The notes: generated by a model from the sequence alone, not told the origin. Shown: positions 51,759-61,001, counted from the stretch's first letter. The stretch: 64,000 bases of DNA from Xylanimonas allomyrinae (GCF_004135345.1 NZ_CP035495.1:2914001-2978000); one strand, 5' to 3'. Translations and numbers: made by a program.

Positions 51759-51789
51759 GGGGCCCCCGCCCATGGTGGGCGGGGGCCCC
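51759..51789 (-). terminator. Terminator of the livHMGF operon
   Basis: GGGGCCCCCGCCCA and TGGGCGGGGGCCCC form a nearly perfect palindromic stem of 13-14 bp, 19 bp past the livF stop on the minus strand. Together with the livK terminator it insulates the two converging units. Confidence 0.75.
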
Positions 51790-51807
51790 GCGGGCGTCCG
51801 GTGGGCG

Positions 51808-52557
51808 TCAGGAGGAGGGCGTGGGCTCCTGGGCGAGCGTGCCCAGGTAGAGGCTGACGACCTTCGGGTCGGCCTGGAGCTGACGGCCGGTGCCCGTGTA
51901 GGCGTCCTTTCCCTGGTCGAGCACGTAGGCGCGGTCGCAGATCTGCAGGCAGCGGCGTGCGTTCTGCTCGACCATGATCACCGAGACCCCGGAGCGGTTG
52001 ATCATGCGGGTGCGCAGGAACGTCTCGTCCTGACGCACGGGCGACAGGCCCGCCGACGGCTCGTCGAGCAGCAGTACCGACGGGTTCATCATGAGCGCGC
52101 GGGCCATCGCGACCATCTGGCGCTCGCCTCCCGACATCGCCCCGGCGCGTTGGGTGCGCCGGTCGTAGAGGGTGGGGAACAGGTCGGAGATGAACGCCCA
52201 TCGCTCGGCGAAGAGCTGCGGGCGCAGGAACACCCCCATGCGCATGTTCTCCTCGACGGAGAGCGAGGGAAACACGTTGGCGGTCTGCGGGACGAACCCG
52301 ACGCCGCGCGCGACGAGCTTGTCGGCGCGCAGCCCGGTGATGTCGTCGCCGTCGAGCGTCACGCGGCCCGAACGCACCGGGACGAGGCCGAACAGCGCCT
52401 TGAGCAACGTGGACTTGCCGGCGCCGTTCGGGCCGATGATGCCCACGAGCTCGCCCTTGGCGACCTCGATCGAGCACCCGTTGAGGATGTTGACGCCGGG
52501 CAGGTAGCCGGCCACGAGGGTGTCGGCGCGCAGCAGCGCGGTGCTCTTGTCGCTCAT
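51808..52557 (-). CDS. livF: Branched-chain amino-acid ABC transporter, ATP-binding protein LivF
   Basis: A 249-residue ATPase with Walker A GPNGAGKSTL, Q-loop FVPQTANVFPSLSVEENM, signature MSGGERQMVAMARAL, Walker B LLLDEPSAGLSP and switch VEQNARR, the LivF hallmark. The segment after Walker B (VRQDETFLRTRMINRSGVS) deviates from the common LivF sequence but keeps its length. Start ATG 52557 overlaps the livG stop by four bases. Works as a heterodimer with LivG on the LivHM permease. Confidence 0.93.
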   Translation of the reverse strand: MSDKSTALLRADTLVAGYLPGVNILNGCSIEVAKGELVGIIGPNGAGKSTLLKALFGLVPVRSGRVTLDGDDITGLRADKLVARGVGFVPQTANVFPSLSVEENMRMGVFLRPQLFAERWAFISDLFPTLYDRRTQRAGAMSGGERQMVAMARALMMNPSVLLLDEPSAGLSPVRQDETFLRTRMINRSGVSVIMVEQNARRCLQICDRAYVLDQGKDAYTGTGRQLQADPKVVSLYLGTLAQEPTPSS

Positions 52558-53462
52558 CGGTCCTCCTCCTCGCGCGCCAGCCGGGCGAGGACCGCCGGGT
52601 CCAGCAGCGCGTCGTCCCCCAGGTCGGTGTCGTGGTGCGCGCCCAGGTAGGCGTCCACCACGGCCGGGTCGTGCATGACGCTCGACGGCGGACCCTCGGC
52701 CACCACGCGCCCCTCGGCCATGACGACGACCCAGTCGGAGACGTGGCGCACGGCGTGCATGTCGTGCTCGACGAACAGCACCGTCATGCCCTCCTCGCGC
52801 AGCGCGCGGACGTGGTCCAGCAGCGACTGGACCAGCGCGGGGTTCACCCCGGCCATCGGCTCGTCGAGCATGATCATGGTCGGGTCGGTCATGAGCGCCC
52901 GCGCCATCTCCAGCAGCTTGCGCTGGCCGCCCGAGAGCGAGCCGGCGAAGTCGTCCTTCTTGGTGTCGAGCTTGAAGCGCTCGAGAATCTCCAGCGCCTT
53001 GGCCTCGGCGGCCTTCTCGTGCGCGCGCCATGTGAACGGCAGCCACGACAGCCAGAACCGCTCGCCGGGGTGGCGCGGCGAGGCGAGCAGCATGTTCTGG
53101 AGCACCGTGAGCCGCGACAGCGCCTTGGTGAGCTGGAACGTGCGCACCATGCCCGCCCGGGCCACGGTGGCCCCGGACTTGCCGGCGATGGGCCTGCCGT
53201 CGAACGACCACGTGCCGTGCTCGGCGCGGTCGAACCCCGTGAGCAGGTTGAACAGCGTCGTCTTGCCGGCCCCGTTGGGGCCGATGAGCGCCGTGATGGC
53301 GCCGCGCTGCACCTCGAGGTGGTCGACGTCGACGGCCTTGATGCCGCCGAACCGGCGCTGGACGCCGTCGGCGACGAGGATCGGGTCGGGCTTGGGCGCG
53401 CCCGGCACGGGCTCGGCGGCTGCGGCCGCCACGGCGTCGGTGGTGGGGGACTCAGCGGCCAT
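52554..53462 (-). CDS. livG: Branched-chain amino-acid ABC transporter, ATP-binding protein LivG
   Basis: A 302-residue ATPase with Walker A GPNGAGKTTL, the LivG-specific NLLTGF and VRTFQLTKALSRLTVLQNML (Q-loop), signature LSGGQRKLLEMARAL, Walker B IMLDEPMAGVNP and switch VEHDMHAVRHVSD. It has an Ala/Pro-rich N-terminal extension of about 28 residues and a 30-residue acidic C-terminal tail. ATG 53462 overlaps the end of livM by 11 bp, and its stop overlaps livF. Confidence 0.93.
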   Translation of the reverse strand: MAAESPTTDAVAAAAAEPVPGAPKPDPILVADGVQRRFGGIKAVDVDHLEVQRGAITALIGPNGAGKTTLFNLLTGFDRAEHGTWSFDGRPIAGKSGATVARAGMVRTFQLTKALSRLTVLQNMLLASPRHPGERFWLSWLPFTWRAHEKAAEAKALEILERFKLDTKKDDFAGSLSGGQRKLLEMARALMTDPTMIMLDEPMAGVNPALVQSLLDHVRALREEGMTVLFVEHDMHAVRHVSDWVVVMAEGRVVAEGPPSSVMHDPAVVDAYLGAHHDTDLGDDALLDPAVLARLAREEEDR

Positions 53463-54438
53463 GGAACGCCAGCTCCTTCTTGTTCCCGAGGATGCCTTGC
53501 GGACGGAAGACGACCAGGAGCATGAGCGTGACCCCCACGAGCAGCCCGCCGATCTGCTCGACCTGCGTCGCCCCGACCCACGAGCCCAGGCCCGTACGCA
53601 TGCCCGTGCGCAGCAGCATGTAGACGAAGAAGAACAACATCGAGCCGAGCACGGGCCCGAAGAGGGTTGCGGCACCGCCCAGCAGCAGCACCGTCCAGGT
53701 GAAGAACGTCATCGTGCGGCCCATGGCGTCGGGCGCGATGGCGGACGGCAGCACGTACAGCACCCCGGCGAGCGAGCCGAGGACCCCGCCGAGCACGAGC
53801 GCCTGCATCTTCATCGCGTAGACGTTCTTGCCGAGGGCGCGCACGGCGTCCTCGTCCTCGCGGATGCCCTTGAGCACGCGGCCCCACGGGCTGCGCGTCG
53901 CGAGCCAGACGAACAGCACGGCAAGCAGCACCAGCGCCCACGCGAACAGGCGCGTCCACCACGAGTCGGACCCGTTGTTGATGTAGTCCAGCGGCCCGAC
54001 GGCGGTGCGACCGCCGGGCAGGAACGACAACGCCTGGAACGTCTCCTTGTACGACTTGCCGAGCAGACCCGACGCGCCGCCGGTCCACTGCTGGAAGACC
54101 GTCGAACGCCCGAGCCAGCGGATGATCTCGGCGGCCGAGATGGTCACGATGGCGAGGTAGTCGCCGCGCAGCTTGAGCGTGGGGATGCCCAGGACGAGCG
54201 CGAACAGCGTGCCCGCGGCTGCGGCGATCAGCAGCGCGAGGGCGAACGGTGCGCCCGCGATCGTCGCGATGCCGAACCCGTAGGCGCCCACGAGCATGAA
54301 CCCGGCCTGACCCATGTTGAGCAGGCCCGTGTACCCGAAGTGCAGGTTGAGGCCGATCGCGGCGAGCGCGTACGCCGCCGTCGTCGGTGCCACGAGCTCG
54401 GCGAGCGCCTGCGTGAGGATGCGGATGATCTCGTCCAT
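53452..54438 (-). CDS. livM: Branched-chain amino-acid ABC transporter, permease LivM
   Basis: A 328-residue permease with about nine hydrophobic segments. Conserved LivM features are LNLHFGYTGLLNMGQAGFMLVGAY near the N-terminus, TLKLRGDYLAIVTISAAEIIR, and the cytoplasmic EAA-like loop GRVLKGIREDEDAVRALGKNVYAMKM. ATG 54438 is 13 bp from the end of livH. It pairs with LivH to form the membrane channel. Confidence 0.93.
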   Translation of the reverse strand: MDEIIRILTQALAELVAPTTAAYALAAIGLNLHFGYTGLLNMGQAGFMLVGAYGFGIATIAGAPFALALLIAAAAGTLFALVLGIPTLKLRGDYLAIVTISAAEIIRWLGRSTVFQQWTGGASGLLGKSYKETFQALSFLPGGRTAVGPLDYINNGSDSWWTRLFAWALVLLAVLFVWLATRSPWGRVLKGIREDEDAVRALGKNVYAMKMQALVLGGVLGSLAGVLYVLPSAIAPDAMGRTMTFFTWTVLLLGGAATLFGPVLGSMLFFFVYMLLRTGMRTGLGSWVGATQVEQIGGLLVGVTLMLLVVFRPQGILGNKKELAFHGR

Positions 54439-54451
54439 GTCCGTTCTCCGT

Positions 54452-55939
54452 TCAGCCGATGCGCTCGCGGCGGCCGAGGATGCCCTGCGGCCGGACCAGC
54501 AGCACGAGGATGAGGATCACGAGCGCCGACGCGTAGCGCAGGTCGCTCGGGATCACGAGGTTCGACACCTCGACGACGAGGCCGATGAGGAGCGACCCGA
54601 CGAGCGCTCCGAAAGCCGTCCCGAGCCCTCCGAGGGTCACCGCGGCGAACATCAGCAGCAGGAACTGAAGGCCGAGCGACCAGTTGAAGGAACCGAACGA
54701 GACGGCGATGAGGATGCCGGACAGCGCGGCGAACGACGTCGACATGACCCAGACGACCCGGATGATGCGATCGGGCTCGATACCCGTCGCGGCGGCCAGG
54801 GCCGGGTTGTCGGACACGGCTCGCGTGGCGCGGCCGATGCGGGTGCGGGTGAGCCACCACGCGATGCCCGCGATGCACACCACCGCGATCCCCATCGAGA
54901 TCCACGACGCCTCGCTGAGCGTGACCCCTGCCAGGCGCAGCGGCACGGGGTTGCCCGAGAGCACGCGCAGCGACCTGCCGCCGATCATCATCTGGATGAG
55001 GAACTGGAGGGCGATCGACAGCCCGATGGTCACGATCATCGCCTGCATCACGGGTGTGCCCCGCCGTCGCAGCGGCTTCCAGATGCCCGCGTCCTGCGCC
55101 CAGCCCGCGGCGCCGCACGCGACGAGCACCGCCGGGAGGGCGAGCCAGGGGGGCAGCCCCCAGACGTTGATGGACAGGTAGCCGAGCGCGGCACCGAACG
55201 TGACCTGCTCGCCGTGCGCGAAGTTCGACAGGCCCGTGGTGCCGAAGACGAGGTTGAGCCCGATCGAGGCGAGCGCGAGCAGCAGCCCGAACCGCAGCCC
55301 GGACCCGACCTGCTGCCACACCTGGCCCAGGGTCAGGTCGCGCTCGGAGGCGTCGCCCTCGGGGGCCTGGGGTACTTCCGCCGTCCCGTCGGCCGCGGGG
55401 GCGTCGTCGGCGGCCTGGCCGCGGTCGGTGGCCGACGGCGCGGACGGCGACGGCGCCGGGGCGGCGGCGCCCGCGCCGACGCGGAACGCGGCACGGGCTG
55501 TCGAGCCGACCTGCCCGGTGACCGTGGCCGACGTCGCGGCGCCGGCGGGGAGCTGCTTGTCGGCGGGCAGCGTCGCCGGGTCGATCTCGATGGTGTAGCT
55601 GCCCGGCCCGGGGACCTCGACGGACGTGACGGCGTCCGCGGTCGTGACGACGTCGGCGCTGAAGCCGTCCCCGCTGACGGTCGCGTGCACGTCGGGGATG
55701 CGGGCGTTGTCGGCGTCGAGCACGAGCACCGCGACGCACGCGACGGCGTCGGGCGTGCAGCCGGTGTCTCCGGGTGCTGCCGCCGCGGGGCCTGCGGCGA
55801 TCAGCGCAGGCGCCGCGGCCGCAGCGAGGGCCGCCAGGACGCGTCGCCACGGTGCGCGGCGGGCGCGCGGACGGCGTGGCGCCGCGGTGCGCGGCGGGGG
55901 CTCGTGGGGGTCCCCGAAGGTCGGTCGGTCCGTGGTCAT
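54452..55939 (-). CDS. livH: Branched-chain amino-acid ABC transporter, permease LivH with exported N-terminal domain
   Basis: A 495-residue protein, about 200 residues longer than ordinary LivH. The last ~290 residues are the permease: LNLVFGTTGLSNFAHGEQVTFGAALGY and the EAA-type loop GRATRAVSDNPALAAATGIEPDRI. The extra N-terminal part has a signal-like helix (residues ~33-55, APALIAAGPAAAAPG) and then a beta-rich region resembling a carboxypeptidase regulatory/CNA-B-like domain (VLDADNARIPDVHATVSGDGF, GSYTIEIDPATLPADKQLPAG) and a Pro/Ser/Asp linker. It should lie outside the membrane. Related extensions occur in some actinobacterial LivH proteins. First gene of livHMGF. Confidence 0.92.
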   Translation of the reverse strand: MTTDRPTFGDPHEPPPRTAAPRRPRARRAPWRRVLAALAAAAAPALIAAGPAAAAPGDTGCTPDAVACVAVLVLDADNARIPDVHATVSGDGFSADVVTTADAVTSVEVPGPGSYTIEIDPATLPADKQLPAGAATSATVTGQVGSTARAAFRVGAGAAAPAPSPSAPSATDRGQAADDAPAADGTAEVPQAPEGDASERDLTLGQVWQQVGSGLRFGLLLALASIGLNLVFGTTGLSNFAHGEQVTFGAALGYLSINVWGLPPWLALPAVLVACGAAGWAQDAGIWKPLRRRGTPVMQAMIVTIGLSIALQFLIQMMIGGRSLRVLSGNPVPLRLAGVTLSEASWISMGIAVVCIAGIAWWLTRTRIGRATRAVSDNPALAAATGIEPDRIIRVVWVMSTSFAALSGILIAVSFGSFNWSLGLQFLLLMFAAVTLGGLGTAFGALVGSLLIGLVVEVSNLVIPSDLRYASALVILILVLLVRPQGILGRRERIG

Positions 55940-56174
55940 CGGCCCTCCGTGGTCGGATCGGTGCAGGGGTCGGTCCCGCCAGAACGCCGAACGTCCACCG
56001 CACGGAGTTCAGCAGAACTGAACGGGCCATGCAGGCGAGACGCCCGGGCGTGGCCGCGAGTGTAACGTTCCGATGTGACGTTCGATACACCCTTGGGTCA
56101 CACGCGTGGACAACGTCTCCGTCACCCGTCGGTGAAGGCCGCGCGACGTCCCCGTCCCCGCGTAGCCTGACCGC
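55940..56174. promoter_or_regulatory. Divergent promoter region of livH and oligopeptidase gene
   Basis: Contains a perfect inverted repeat GTTCAG-CAGAA-CTGAAC (56007-56023) in the livH leader and, further upstream, two direct ACGTTC repeats about 13 bp apart (near 56064 and 56077) enclosed by GTGTA and TACAC. On the minus strand TACACT is a candidate -10 for livH. TAGCCT at 56163-56168 serves the oligopeptidase start. Binding proteins are unknown. Confidence 0.45.
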
Positions 56175-58379
56175 GTGCCCGAGCCCGCGACCATCCCCGA
56201 GACCGAGCCGACCGTCGCCCCCCGTGCCCCGCGGAGGCCGACGACGCGCACCCACCACGGCGATGCCGTCACCGACGACTACGAGTGGCTGCGCGACGCG
56301 GACGACCCCGCCGTCGTCGCGCACCTCGAGGCCGAGGACGCGTGGACGCGCGCGCGGCTCGCGCACCTGGCGCCGCTGCGCGACCGGCTGTTCACCGAGA
56401 TCAAGGAACGCACGCTCGAGACCGACCTGTCGGTCCCCGTGCGGCTCGGCGGGCACTGGTACTACTCGCGCACGCTCGAGGGCCGGCAGTACGCGGTGCA
56501 CGCGCGCGTGCCGGCGGCCCCCGGACCGGCGGCCTGGGACCCGCCCGTCCTCGAACCCGGCACCGAACCGCCCGGCGAACAGGTGCTGCTCGACGAGAAC
56601 GCGCTCGCGGCCGACCATGAGTTCTTCGCGCTCGGCGGCACCGAGATCAGCGCCGACGAACGGCTGCTCGCCTACCAGACCGACACCCAGGGCGACGAAC
56701 GGTACCTGCTGCGCTTCCGCGACCTGACGACCGGCGCCGACCTGCCCGACGAGATCCCGGGGACCTCGCCCGGCGTCGCGCTCGCCGCCGACGGCGAGCA
56801 CGTCTTCTACACCACCGTCGACGACGCGTGGCGGCCCCACCGCGCCTGGCGGCACCGGCTCGGCACACCCGTCGCCGACGACGTGCTCGTGCTCGAAGAG
56901 CCCGACGAACGGTTCTGGATGGGCGTCGGGCTCACCCGTTCCCGGCGGTTCGTGCAGGTCGAGGTCGCGTCCAAGCTCACCAGCGAGGTGCGCCTGATCC
57001 CCGCCGACGAGCCGACAGCGACTCCCGCCACCGTCTGGCCGCGCCGCGAGGGCGTCGAGTACAGCGTCGAGGACTCGCGCGACCACCTGCTGATCCTCCA
57101 CAACGACGGAGCCGAGAACTTCGAGCTCGCGGCCGTCGCGCTCGGCCCGAGGGAACGCTGGTCGGTGCCGGGCGCGTTCGCGGACGGCGCGCGCGTCGTC
57201 GTGCCCCACGACCCCGACGTGCGGATCGACGCGGTCGACGCGTTCGCCGAGCACGCCGTCCTCAGCTACCGGCGGGACGCGACACCGCGCGTGGCCGTCG
57301 CCGCGCTCGACGCGCTGCTCGCACCCGGCGCGACACCCGGCTTCGCCCCCGGTGCGGCAGGGCGTGGCGTGTGGCGCGAGGTCACCGGCGGGAACGTGCT
57401 GGAGACCGTCCAGCTCGACGCCTCGCCCGAGACGGACCAGCCCCTGGTGCGCGTCGTCGTCGAGTCGTTCACGACACCCCGAGCCGTCTACGACGTGGTG
57501 CTCACGACGGGCGAGCTCATCCTGCGCAAGCGCCAGCCCGTGCTGGGCGGCTACGACCCGGCCCAGTACGAGCAGCGCCGCGAATGGGCGATCGCGGACG
57601 ACGGGACGCGGATCCCGATCTCGCTCGTGCGGCGCCGCGACGTGCGCGAGCCGGCACCCCTGCTCCTCTACGGGTACGGGGCGTACGAGTACTCGCTCGA
57701 CCCCTGGTTCTCGGTGCCGCGCCTGTCGCTGCTGGACCGCGGGGTCGTGTTCGCCGTCGCGCACGTGCGCGGGGGCGGCGAGCTGGGCCGCCGCTGGTAC
57801 GACGACGGCAAGCTGCTCGCGAAACGCCACACGTTCACCGACTTCGTGGCCGTCGCGCGGCACCTCGTCGACACCGGGTGGACGACGTCGACGCGCCTCG
57901 CCGCCGAGGGCGGCAGCGCGGGCGGTCTGCTCATGGGCGCGGTGGCCAACCTCGCACCCGGGCTGTTCGCGGGCATCCACGCGGCCGTGCCGTTCGTCGA
58001 CCCGCTCACCTCGATCCTCGACCCCAGCCTGCCGCTGACCGTCACCGAGTGGGAGGAGTGGGGCGACCCGCTGCACGACCCTGCCGTCTACGCCTACCTC
58101 AAGGGCTACTCGCCGTACGAGAACGTGCCACCCGGCCCCGACGGCGCCGCGGCCTACCCGCGCATCCTCGCGACGACGTCGCTGCACGACACGCGCGTGC
58201 TGTACGTCGAGCCCGCGAAATGGGTCGCGCGGCTGCGCGCCGCCGGCGCCCCGGCGCTGCTGCGCATCGAGATGTCGGCCGGGCACGGCGGCGTCTCGGG
58301 CCGGTACGCGCGGTGGGAGCAGATCGCGGAGGAGAACGCCTGGCTGCTCGACGTCCTCGGGGCCACCGAGAGGCCGTGA
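56175..58379 (+). CDS. ptrB: Oligopeptidase B-type S9 serine peptidase
   Basis: A 734-residue cytoplasmic prolyl-oligopeptidase-family enzyme that cuts peptides, typically after Arg or Lys. An N-terminal RTHHGDAVTDDYEWLRDADDP block and a seven-blade propeller (residues ~70-430) are followed by the catalytic domain: LLLYGYGAYEYSLDPWF, HVRGGGELGRRWYDDGK, AAEGGSAGGLLMGAV (nucleophile Ser), TTSLHDTRVLYVEPAKWVA (Asp) and EMSAGHGGVSGRY (His). EWEEWGDP is typical of PtrB. GTG 56175 is 6 nt after TAGCCT, a leaderless start. Monocistronic, converging with the CHAD gene 6 bp apart. Confidence 0.93.
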   Translation: MPEPATIPETEPTVAPRAPRRPTTRTHHGDAVTDDYEWLRDADDPAVVAHLEAEDAWTRARLAHLAPLRDRLFTEIKERTLETDLSVPVRLGGHWYYSRTLEGRQYAVHARVPAAPGPAAWDPPVLEPGTEPPGEQVLLDENALAADHEFFALGGTEISADERLLAYQTDTQGDERYLLRFRDLTTGADLPDEIPGTSPGVALAADGEHVFYTTVDDAWRPHRAWRHRLGTPVADDVLVLEEPDERFWMGVGLTRSRRFVQVEVASKLTSEVRLIPADEPTATPATVWPRREGVEYSVEDSRDHLLILHNDGAENFELAAVALGPRERWSVPGAFADGARVVVPHDPDVRIDAVDAFAEHAVLSYRRDATPRVAVAALDALLAPGATPGFAPGAAGRGVWREVTGGNVLETVQLDASPETDQPLVRVVVESFTTPRAVYDVVLTTGELILRKRQPVLGGYDPAQYEQRREWAIADDGTRIPISLVRRRDVREPAPLLLYGYGAYEYSLDPWFSVPRLSLLDRGVVFAVAHVRGGGELGRRWYDDGKLLAKRHTFTDFVAVARHLVDTGWTTSTRLAAEGGSAGGLLMGAVANLAPGLFAGIHAAVPFVDPLTSILDPSLPLTVTEWEEWGDPLHDPAVYAYLKGYSPYENVPPGPDGAAAYPRILATTSLHDTRVLYVEPAKWVARLRAAGAPALLRIEMSAGHGGVSGRYARWEQIAEENAWLLDVLGATERP

Positions 58380-58385
58380 CGCCCC

Positions 58386-59216
58386 TCAGGGCGACAGCAC
58401 CAGCGCCGCGAGCGAGAGCGTCGCACGGTCCAGGTCGGTCTGCGCCAGGTCGTCGTAGGGAGCAGGGTCCTCGCCCGCCTCGGCGGCGGCCGCGCGCAGC
58501 GGGGCGAGCGCCTGACGCAGCACGACGCCGTCGTGCTGACGTCCCAGCACCTCCTGCACGTGCTCGAAGCGGCGTGCCGACGCGACCGCCTCGCGCGCGA
58601 CCTCGCCCGAGCCGCGCGCCACGATCTCGGCCGCGTACCGGGCCCGGCGGGCGGCGCGTCGCACACGGTGCAGCGCGTCGTCCAGGTCGCCGACGTCGGC
58701 CCGGGCCGCGTCGCGCACGCGCCGGTCGACCCGGCGTGCCGCCCGCCGCGTCCCGCGCGGCAGCTCGGCGTCCCACCGCCGCCGCGTGCGTCGGGTCAGC
58801 GGCGGGTGGGCGACGAGGGCGCGCAGGTCGGCACGCAGCCGGGCGTGCTCGGGGGTCCCCAGGTGCGCGACCGCGTCTGCCCGCGCACGGTCGAGCCGCG
58901 CGTCCAGCGTGGCGTGCGCGCGGCGGCGGACGGCGTCGTCGCCCGCCGCGTCGATCCGGGCGAGCAGCACCTCCAGGTCACGTGGCTCCCCGAGCACACG
59001 GCCGAGCCCGCGCAGGCGTTCCGGCAGGTCGCCGACCTCGTCGTCGTCGACGAGGCGAGGCATCTCGGAGAGCGCGGCGCGTACCCGGCGGATCGCGACG
59101 CGCGCGTCGTGCACCCCTTCGGGACCGCCCGCGACGACGTCGGACTCGGCCGCGGCGAGCGCAGCGACCTGGGCGCGCAGATGGGTGACGAGCAGGGTGC
59201 CGGCGGTGGTTCCCAT
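58386..59216 (-). CDS. CHAD-domain protein
   Basis: A 276-residue all-helical protein with the conserved histidine-rich CHAD pattern: VHDARVAIRRVRAALSEMPRL, GRVLGEPRDLEVLLARI, DALHRVRRAARRARYAAEI and RRFEHVQEVLGRQHDGVVLRQAL. CHAD domains bind inorganic polyphosphate through these His/Arg/Lys surfaces. The CYTH triphosphatase domain that often accompanies CHAD is absent here and no polyphosphate kinase is adjacent. ATG 59216 begins the conserved part; upstream in-frame sequence is low-complexity repeat. Confidence 0.9.
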   Translation of the reverse strand: MGTTAGTLLVTHLRAQVAALAAAESDVVAGGPEGVHDARVAIRRVRAALSEMPRLVDDDEVGDLPERLRGLGRVLGEPRDLEVLLARIDAAGDDAVRRRAHATLDARLDRARADAVAHLGTPEHARLRADLRALVAHPPLTRRTRRRWDAELPRGTRRAARRVDRRVRDAARADVGDLDDALHRVRRAARRARYAAEIVARGSGEVAREAVASARRFEHVQEVLGRQHDGVVLRQALAPLRAAAAEAGEDPAPYDDLAQTDLDRATLSLAALVLSP

Positions 59217-59264
59217 CCCGCTTGATACCACGGGGGACGGGAGGGAGCACCCCTCGTGTCCGGC

Positions 59265-59305
59265 CGGTGGGGCGGTCGGTGGGGCGGCCGGTGGGGCGGC
59301 CGGTG
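59265..59305. repeat. 12-bp tandem repeat, 3.4 copies
   Basis: CGGTGGGGCGGC is repeated head to tail (59265-59276, 59277-59288, 59289-59300 and a partial copy), with one change in the first unit. It lies upstream of the CHAD gene and after the SRPBCC gene on the same strand. Confidence 0.75.
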
Positions 59306-59337
59306 CAGGACGCCTCGGCGGCCGCACCCGCGGCGTG

Positions 59338-59772
59338 TCAGCGCCGGTGCGCCCCGTCGCTGTGGGCGAGCGACGTCAGGGCCTGGGTCCACTGCTCACG
59401 GCTGGAGCGCGCGTGCTCGGGGGTGTCGATGTTGCGCTGCTCGACGAGGATGCGGGTGCCACCGTCGGTCGGCTCCAGCAGGATGCGGATGTCGTGGTAG
59501 TTCTCGGGGACGTCCGGGAGACCGGACAGCGGCGAGTAGTGCGTGAAGTGCATCAGGCGCGGGCGCTCGAACGCGAGCACCGTACCGTGGTCCTCGAACT
59601 GCCTGCCGAAGAAGTGGCCCTCGAACGTGACCGGGCTGCCGACCTGGAAGTCGGACTCGATGTTGGCGCCCAGCACCCAGCGGGCACCCGGGTGCAGCAG
59701 CTCTGCCCACACGCGCTCGGGCGGCTCGGCGACGAAGGTGGAGGCGGACGCGATGTGGCGTTCGTGGCTCAT
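59338..59772 (-). CDS. SRPBCC-superfamily protein (AHSA1/polyketide-cyclase-like)
   Basis: A 144-residue START/Bet v 1-fold protein: an N-terminal strand and helix STFVAEPPERVWAELLHPG, a beta-sheet with VTFEGHFFGRQFEDHG and LMHFTHYSPLSGLPDVPENYHDIRILLEP, and the long C-terminal helix EQWTQALTSLA. Members bind hydrophobic ligands; no catalytic function is assignable. ATG 59772 is 6 nt after TACCGT, a leaderless start. Confidence 0.82.
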   Translation of the reverse strand: MSHERHIASASTFVAEPPERVWAELLHPGARWVLGANIESDFQVGSPVTFEGHFFGRQFEDHGTVLAFERPRLMHFTHYSPLSGLPDVPENYHDIRILLEPTDGGTRILVEQRNIDTPEHARSSREQWTQALTSLAHSDGAHRR

Positions 59773-59882
59773 GGACCGACGGTAACCCGTCTGGGGCGGG
59801 GCCGTGGACCGACGTCCACCGCCGTCGCCCGGCGGCCCGGTCACCGGAGGCGCGCCCCTGTGGGAGGGACCGCGGCACCGGC

Positions 59883-61001
59883 TCAGAGCGACTCCGCGAG
59901 CGCGACGAGGAACCCGTCCACGTCCCGGTCGGTGGTGGCCCACGAGCACATCCAGCGCACCTCGACGCGGCCGGGGGACTCGCCGTCGGCCCAGTCGTAG
60001 AACCGGGACCGCTCGCGCAGCCGGTCGGCCGCGCCGCGGGGGAGCGTGGCGAAGACGGCGTTGGCCTCGGTGGGCCGCGTGACGCGCACGTCGCCTCCGA
60101 GCGCCTCGACGCCCCTGCGCAGGCGGGCCGCGGCGGCGTTCGCGGCCGTCGCGTTGCGGCGCCACAGGGGGCTCCCGGCGTCGTCGTCGAGCATCGTCAG
60201 GAGCTGTGCGCTGACGAACCGGGTCTTCGACGCGAGCTGCATGGTCGACTTGCGCAGGTAGGGCACGGCCTCGGCCGCCGCCCGGCGTGCGGCGGCCGCG
60301 CCGGGGGTGGGCGCGTCGTCGGGGCCCAGCACGACGACGGCCTCGCCCAGCAGGCCGCCGTTCTTCGCGGCGCCCAGCGAGACGATGTCGACGCCGACGT
60401 CGGTGGTCAGCTCCCGCAGCCCGGTGCCGAGGAACGCCGCCGCATTGGCCAGGCGCGACCCGTCGACGTGCACGGCGAGGCCCAGGGCGTGCGCGGCCTC
60501 GGTGAGCGCGCGCACGTCGTCGGGCCGGTACACGGTGCCGAGCTCGGTGGCCTGCGTGAGCGTGAGCACGGCGGGTTGCGCGCGGTGGACGTCGCCGAGC
60601 TCGTCGGCCCACGCCTCGACGTCGGCGACCGTGAGGCGGCCGTGCGTGGTGGGGCGGGTCAGCAGCTTGAGGCCGCCGACGCGTTCGGGGGCGCCGTTCT
60701 CGTCGGTGTGGATGTGCGCGACGTCGGAGGCGACCACCCCGGCCCAGCGCGACGTCGTCGCCATGAGCGCCACGACGTTGGCCCCCGTGCCGTTGAGCAC
60801 CGGGAACGCGGTCGCGCCCGTGCCGAACACCTCCCGGACCCGCTCACCGAGCCGTGCGCTCCAGGGGTCGTCCCCGTAGGCGACGGCGTACCCGTCGTTG
60901 GCCGCCGCGATCGCGGCGACCACCTCGGGATGCGCAGGAGCGTAGTTGTCAGACGCGAACGGAGGCAGCACGGGGCCAGCGTAGGCGGTGAGTTCGAGCA
61001 T
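59883..61001 (-). CDS. Low-specificity threonine aldolase-type PLP enzyme
   Basis: A 372-residue fold-type I enzyme that likely cleaves L-threonine/allo-threonine to glycine and acetaldehyde. Seen: FASDNYAPAHPEVVAAI (SDN motif of the family), YGDDPWSARLGERV, PVLNGTGANVVAL (phosphate site), VHVDGSRLANAAA (cofactor-ring Asp) and SLGAAKNGGLLGEAVV (Schiff-base Lys). Relation to the Beta_elim_lyase group leaves tyrosine/aromatic lyases as less likely alternatives. Start ATG 61001 overlaps a cluster of TTCGAGC motifs; a GTG nine codons in is an alternative. A glycine-producing enzyme would connect with the riboswitch-controlled glycine cleavage genes, though they lie 46 kb apart. Confidence 0.85.
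   Translation of the reverse strand: MLELTAYAGPVLPPFASDNYAPAHPEVVAAIAAANDGYAVAYGDDPWSARLGERVREVFGTGATAFPVLNGTGANVVALMATTSRWAGVVASDVAHIHTDENGAPERVGGLKLLTRPTTHGRLTVADVEAWADELGDVHRAQPAVLTLTQATELGTVYRPDDVRALTEAAHALGLAVHVDGSRLANAAAFLGTGLRELTTDVGVDIVSLGAAKNGGLLGEAVVVLGPDDAPTPGAAAARRAAAEAVPYLRKSTMQLASKTRFVSAQLLTMLDDDAGSPLWRRNATAANAAAARLRRGVEALGGDVRVTRPTEANAVFATLPRGAADRLRERSRFYDWADGESPGRVEVRWMCSWATTDRDVDGFLVALAESL

Noticed and set aside
54228-58286. A very long (over 1300 codons) open frame on the minus strand
   Set aside because: It is antisense to oligopeptidase B and out of frame with livH; composition is Arg/Gly/Val shadow sequence caused by GC-rich third positions, with no domain.
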